Origin: Hyphomicrobiales bacterium
GTDB lineage: Bacteria > Pseudomonadota > Alphaproteobacteria > Rhizobiales > Rhizobiaceae
Reading direction: 5' to 3'
Assembly (NCBI GenBank): GCA_900470805.1
Contig: UCCA01000003.1
Location: 124,001 to 188,000 of the forward strand
Length of the DNA stretch: 64,000 nt
Each line of letters opens with the position of its first letter. Position 1 is the stretch's first letter. Shown in pieces: positions 60,283-64,000 of the stretch. A model generated the notes under the pieces. It had not been told where the DNA came from. It searched no databases and saw only the letters and a list, made by a program, of their open reading frames with translations. The position numbers and the translations under genes were made by a program.

Positions 60283-61059
60283 ATGAACACGCAGACCACG
60301 CCATCTCCGCAGTTCTATCTGACGGCTCCGGCTGCCTGCCCTTATCTTGCCCATGAGATGGAACGGAAGGTCTTCACGCATCTCGTCGGCCCGCGCGCAG
60401 CCGAGATGAACGACATCCTGACCCAGGGTGGTTTTCGTCGTTCGCAGAACATCGCGTACCGGCCGGCCTGTGAAGCGTGTCGCGCCTGCGTCTCCGTTCG
60501 CATCCTCGCCGACGAGTTCGAGCCGACCAAGTCGATGAAGCGCGTGCTCGCCGCCAACTCCGACCTGATCTCCACCGAGTTTCCGGCGCAGCCCTCCAGC
60601 GAACAGTATTCGCTGTTCCGCCGATATCTCGACTACCGCCACCAACAGGGCGGCATGTCTGATATGACCGTGCTGGACTACGCGATCATGGTCGAGGACA
60701 CCCACGTCAACACCAAGATCATCGAATACCGCAGGCGTGTCGAAGGCTCCGGCCTCGAGACGCGTCCAAGCGGCGAACTGATCGCCGCGGCTTTGACGGA
60801 CACGATGAGCGACGGGCTGTCGATGGTCTATTCCTATTTCAATCCGGATATGGAAAAGCGGTCGCTCGGCACCTTCATGATCCTTGATCACATCAGGCGC
60901 ACCAGAGCACTCGGGCTGCCGCACGTCTATCTCGGCTATTGGGTCCAAGGGTCGCGGAAAATGGACTACAAGACGCGCTATCAGCCGCAGGAACACTTGA
61001 CCGCGCGCGGCTGGGAACGCGTCGACGTCTCCGCCATCGCCGAAACGTCGAAAGACTAG
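60283..61059 (+). CDS. bpt: Aspartate/glutamate leucyltransferase (Bpt)
   Basis: Product of 258 residues. [20 protein letters not shown] and [16 protein letters not shown] contain the conserved cysteine-rich N-terminus of the ATE/Bpt family; [28 protein letters not shown] residues form the transfer domain. It moves Leu from tRNA to proteins with N-terminal Asp or Glu, marking them for the N-end rule. The bacterial-type length favours Bpt over arginyltransferase Ate. Confidence 0.9.
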   Translation: MNTQTTPSPQFYLTAPAACPYLAHEMERKVFTHLVGPRAAEMNDILTQGGFRRSQNIAYRPACEACRACVSVRILADEFEPTKSMKRVLAANSDLISTEFPAQPSSEQYSLFRRYLDYRHQQGGMSDMTVLDYAIMVEDTHVNTKIIEYRRRVEGSGLETRPSGELIAAALTDTMSDGLSMVYSYFNPDMEKRSLGTFMILDHIRRTRALGLPHVYLGYWVQGSRKMDYKTRYQPQEHLTARGWERVDVSAIAETSKD

Positions 61060-61103
61060 TCCGCGGGCAACGCCCAACGCTCGCTTCGGATCATGCGAGG
61101 ATA

Positions 61104-61616
61104 TCAGAGAGCGCTTGATTTTCCCGACTCGGCGACAGTCTGTGACGCCACGAGGTCAGCCACATCGACCGTGTGCATCGCCTCAAGCTCTCGTTCCAAT
61201 CCGTTCAGAACGTGGACCCAGCCTTGGTGCGTCTGTTGCTCCTGCTGGGACCATTCGGCGCACATTTCATGCGTTAACGTCAGGCGCGCTCCGGCTCCCA
61301 GCGGCTCGATCTCGATACGAATGCGGTCGACGTTGTGATCGTGGTCGGCCACCGAAAAAGAAAACACCATCAGCTTCGGCCGGCGCATTTCCAAAAAGAC
61401 GCCGTAGTGCACCGCGTCGCCGCTCGGTCTTCGATCGACCACCAGGAAATGGCCGCCGACACGGGGCTCGATATCGGCGCGGATAACGCGGCCATCGTCG
61501 GTGGCGAAGAGGAAGCGTTTGGCGATTTCAGGGTTGAGCCAGGCATCATACACCTCGGATGGCGAGGCATTATAAGTGTGGGCTACGTTCAGCGTGATCA
61601 TATTGCAGGCACTCAT
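61104..61616 (-). CDS. SRPBCC (AHSA1-like) domain protein
   Basis: Product of 170 residues. YNASPSEVYDAWLNPEIAKRFLF (about 15-37) and GARLTLTHEMCAEWSQQ then GWVHVLNGLERELE match the activator-of-Hsp90/polyketide cyclase-like fold. GGAGGA six bases before ATG 61616 fixes the start. Its ligand is unknown; such genes are often paired with an ArsR-type regulator, which is not adjacent. Confidence 0.78.
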   Translation of the reverse strand: MSACNMITLNVAHTYNASPSEVYDAWLNPEIAKRFLFATDDGRVIRADIEPRVGGHFLVVDRRPSGDAVHYGVFLEMRRPKLMVFSFSVADHDHNVDRIRIEIEPLGAGARLTLTHEMCAEWSQQEQQTHQGWVHVLNGLERELEAMHTVDVADLVASQTVAESGKSSAL

Positions 61617-61770
61617 CAACATTCCTCCGTGATCGGACATGCCGCCTTCGCACCAAGACGTCACATACGATCATTCCGTCCGCCTTCGGAATGATGTCTG
61701 TCCATGTTGTGATTACAGGACAGAACTAGAGGATTTGTCCCGCTTGCCAAGAGCGGGACGCTGATATATT

Positions 61771-64000
61771 TCAGCCTGCGAATTTACCGCTACGCGGGAA
61801 GCCCTTGGGAACGGTACGGCCGGCGGAGGCACGGTCGGCCAGCCATTCGGCCAGTTCGTCCTTGCTCTTGTTGAAGGTGCGGCCGGCGCTGTCTTCCCAG
61901 ACGAGGCCGTCCGCGATCGCGAAGCAGCGCACATCCGAAATGCCGCCATCCTTGTAGCGCTGCAGGCGGACGCCCTTGCCGCGCGACATTTCAGGCACCT
62001 GATCGAGCGCGAAGACCAAGAGCTTGCGGTTCTCGCCGACGACCGCGACATGGTCGCCGGTAACGCGCACCAGCAGCTTGGTTTCGTCGGGCATGGAGAC
62101 GTTCATGATCTGCTTGCCCTTGCGGGTGTTGGCGACCATGTCGGCCTCGGTGACGATGAAACCGTTGCCGGCTGTCGAGACGATCATCTGCTTGCGCTGT
62201 GGATCGTGCACGAAGGCAGTGAGAACGTCCTGATCATTATCCATATCGACCATGATGCGCAGCGGCTCGCCATGGCCGCGCCCGCCGGGCAGCTTGTCGC
62301 CGCCGAGCGTGAAGGCCTTGCCGCCGGTCGTCAGGATCAGAATTTTGTCCGTCGTCTGCGCCGGGAAAGCGATCCTCAGCGCGTCGCCTTCCTTGAAGGT
62401 CAGCGTCGCTGTGTCGGAGATGTGGCCCTTGAGCGCGCGGATCCAGCCCTTTTCGGAGACGACGACGGTGATCGGTTCCTTCTCGATCATCGCCTGCTGG
62501 ATGGCTTCCTCGTCGGCCTCTGGCGCCTCGGCGAACTGCGTGCGGCGGCGGCCGAGTTCGGTTGCCTTGGCGAATTTCTTCTTCACCTCGCCGATTTCCC
62601 AGGCGACCGTCTGCCACTGCTTGTCCTCTGAGGCGAGCAGCGCTTCGATCTCGCCCTTCTCCTTGGTCAGCGCGTCGAACTCGGTGCGGATCTCGAACTC
62701 TTCCAGCTTGCGCAAAGAGCGCAGGCGCATGTTCAAAATCGCTTCGACCTGAATCTCGGTCAGGCCCCAGCGGGCAACCATCACCGGCTTCGGCTCATCC
62801 TCTTCGCGGATGATGCGGATCACCTCGTCGATATTGAGATAGGCGATCAGCAGGCCGCCGAGGATTTCGAGGCGACGATCGATGGCGGCAAGGCGGAAGC
62901 GCGAGCGGCGCTGCAGGACGTCGCGGCGATGATCCAGCCACTCCTTCAACACCTCGTTCAGCGCCATGACGCGCGGAATGCGGCCCATCGACAGAACGTT
63001 CATGTTCAGCGGGAAACGGCTTTCGAGTTCCGTCAGCTTGAACATCGATTCCATCAGGATCGTCGGATCGACGGTGCGGTTCTTCGGCACCAGAACGACG
63101 CGGACGTCCTCGGCCGACTCATCACGGATGTCTTCCAGAAGCGGCAGCTTGCGGGCGATCAGCAACTCGGCGATCTTCTCGATCAGCCGCGACTTCTGTA
63201 CCTGGAACGGGATTTCGGTGACGACGATCTGGTAGCCGCCGCGGCCGAGATCCTCGATCTGCCACTTGGCGCGGGTGCGGAAGCCGCCGCGGCCGGTCTT
63301 ATAGGCCTCGATAATGCTCTTGCGATCATCGATGATGATGCCGCCGGTCGGGAAGTCGGGACCGGGGATAAACTGATCCACCAGCGTCTCGACCGTTGCA
63401 TCCGGATGCTTGATCAGGTGCAGCGCGGCGTCGCAGAGCTCGTGGGCATTGTGCGAGGGGATCGACGTCGCCATGCCGACGGCGATGCCGGACGAGCCGT
63501 TCGCCAGAAGGTTCGGGAAGGCACCCGGAAGGACGACCGGTTCCTGGTCCTCCTCGTTATAGGTCGGGCGGAAATCGACGGCGTCCTGATCGATGCCTTC
63601 GAGCAGTAGCGACGCGACTTCAGTCATGCGGGCTTCGGTGTAACGATAGGCGGCGGCGCTGTCGCCGTCGATGTTGCCGAAGTTCCCCTGCCCGTCGACC
63701 ACAGGATAACGCTGCGAGAAGTCCTGCGCGAGGCGCACCAGCGCATCGTAGACCGACTGGTCGCCGTGCGGGTGGAACTTACCGATGACGTCGCCGACGA
63801 TACGGGCGCATTTCTTGAACGACGAGTTCGAGCGGATGCCCATCTCGCTCATCGCGTGAATGATGCGGCGGTGCACCGGCTTCAGGCCATCGCGAACATC
63901 CGGCAGCGCGCGGTGCATGATGGTCGATAGCGCATAGGCAAGGTAGCGCTCTTCGAGCGCGGCCTTGAGGTCGATCGGCAGAATGCTGTCGTCATCTCCG
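61771..64000 (-). CDS. parC: DNA topoisomerase IV subunit A (5' end outside window)
   Basis: About 743 codons are present; only around ten N-terminal ones are missing. Signatures: [24 protein letters not shown], the active-site [10 protein letters not shown] (catalytic tyrosine), [18 protein letters not shown] and a short beta-pinwheel tail without the GyrA box, so ParC rather than GyrA. With ParE it decatenates chromosomes. Confidence 0.93.
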   Translation of the reverse strand, partial: GDDDSILPIDLKAALEERYLAYALSTIMHRALPDVRDGLKPVHRRIIHAMSEMGIRSNSSFKKCARIVGDVIGKFHPHGDQSVYDALVRLAQDFSQRYPVVDGQGNFGNIDGDSAAAYRYTEARMTEVASLLLEGIDQDAVDFRPTYNEEDQEPVVLPGAFPNLLANGSSGIAVGMATSIPSHNAHELCDAALHLIKHPDATVETLVDQFIPGPDFPTGGIIIDDRKSIIEAYKTGRGGFRTRAKWQIEDLGRGGYQIVVTEIPFQVQKSRLIEKIAELLIARKLPLLEDIRDESAEDVRVVLVPKNRTVDPTILMESMFKLTELESRFPLNMNVLSMGRIPRVMALNEVLKEWLDHRRDVLQRRSRFRLAAIDRRLEILGGLLIAYLNIDEVIRIIREEDEPKPVMVARWGLTEIQVEAILNMRLRSLRKLEEFEIRTEFDALTKEKGEIEALLASEDKQWQTVAWEIGEVKKKFAKATELGRRRTQFAEAPEADEEAIQQAMIEKEPITVVVSEKGWIRALKGHISDTATLTFKEGDALRIAFPAQTTDKILILTTGGKAFTLGGDKLPGGRGHGEPLRIMVDMDNDQDVLTAFVHDPQRKQMIVSTAGNGFIVTEADMVANTRKGKQIMNVSMPDETKLLVRVTGDHVAVVGENRKLLVFALDQVPEMSRGKGVRLQRYKDGGISDVRCFAIADGLVWEDSAGRTFNKSKDELAEWLADRASAGRTVPKGFPRSGKFAG

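Overview
The window comes from the chromosome of a Rhizobium-group alphaproteobacterium (Rhizobiaceae). The support is the gene content and order: ribosomal operon, prfB-mrcA-amidase-rne, plsX-fabH-ihfA-merR, glyA-nrdR-ribD and an LdtR/L,D-transpeptidase locus. Other support is exopolysaccharide genes of rhizobial type, a metal-site variant of HemB known from rhizobia, and a palindrome resembling the Rhizobium mosaic repeats (RIME). All family names rest on reading protein sequences by eye; no database search was run.

Layout. 1-8507 (minus): S10 and spc ribosomal protein operons, rpsJ to the first codons of rpsE, with a terminator-like hairpin and a promoter candidate at the S10/spc boundary. 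8817-9992: tuf. 10254-12809: a membrane protein, tRNA-Gly and tRNA-Tyr behind a good promoter, rlmB, two tiny membrane proteins and tRNA-Thr. 12810-19201: an accessory-looking stretch with a HEPN-like ORF (possibly 5' truncated), an HNH endonuclease, an acyltransferase, a Wzy-like polymerase and two glycosyltransferase-like proteins. 19298-29401: nadK, a secreted protein, prfB with its programmed +1 frameshift, mrcA, an amidase and rne. 29801-31229: ctaA and a DUF2842 protein. 31348-39556: a polysaccharide locus (acetyltransferase, Wzc-like protein with a degenerate kinase domain, Wza-like lipoprotein, GT4 glycosyltransferase, initiating sugar transferase, polymerase). 39596-41773: small genes, tRNA-Pro and a HAD phosphatase. 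41886-47100: merR, ihfA, fabH, plsX, DUF177, a cytochrome bc1 chaperone and divergent bamE. 47169-55421: hppA, nusB, ribH, ribE, ribD, nrdR and glyA, interrupted by a cupin gene and a GNAT gene on the other strand. 55575-64000: L,D-transpeptidase, ldtR, DUF6163-like, hemB, RDD, bpt, SRPBCC and most of parC.

The genes fall into translation, envelope building (peptidoglycan synthesis and remodelling, lipoprotein assembly, two polysaccharide gene sets), cofactors (riboflavin, heme, NADP, one-carbon units) and lipid initiation (plsX-fabH). Most is ordinary core chromosome. The observations most worth a second look are an in-frame palindromic mosaic element inside ribD, a tuf junction that directly joins rpsJ to the rlmB/tRNA block with the usual secE-rpoBC-fusA block absent between them, and the accessory stretch after tRNA-Thr.
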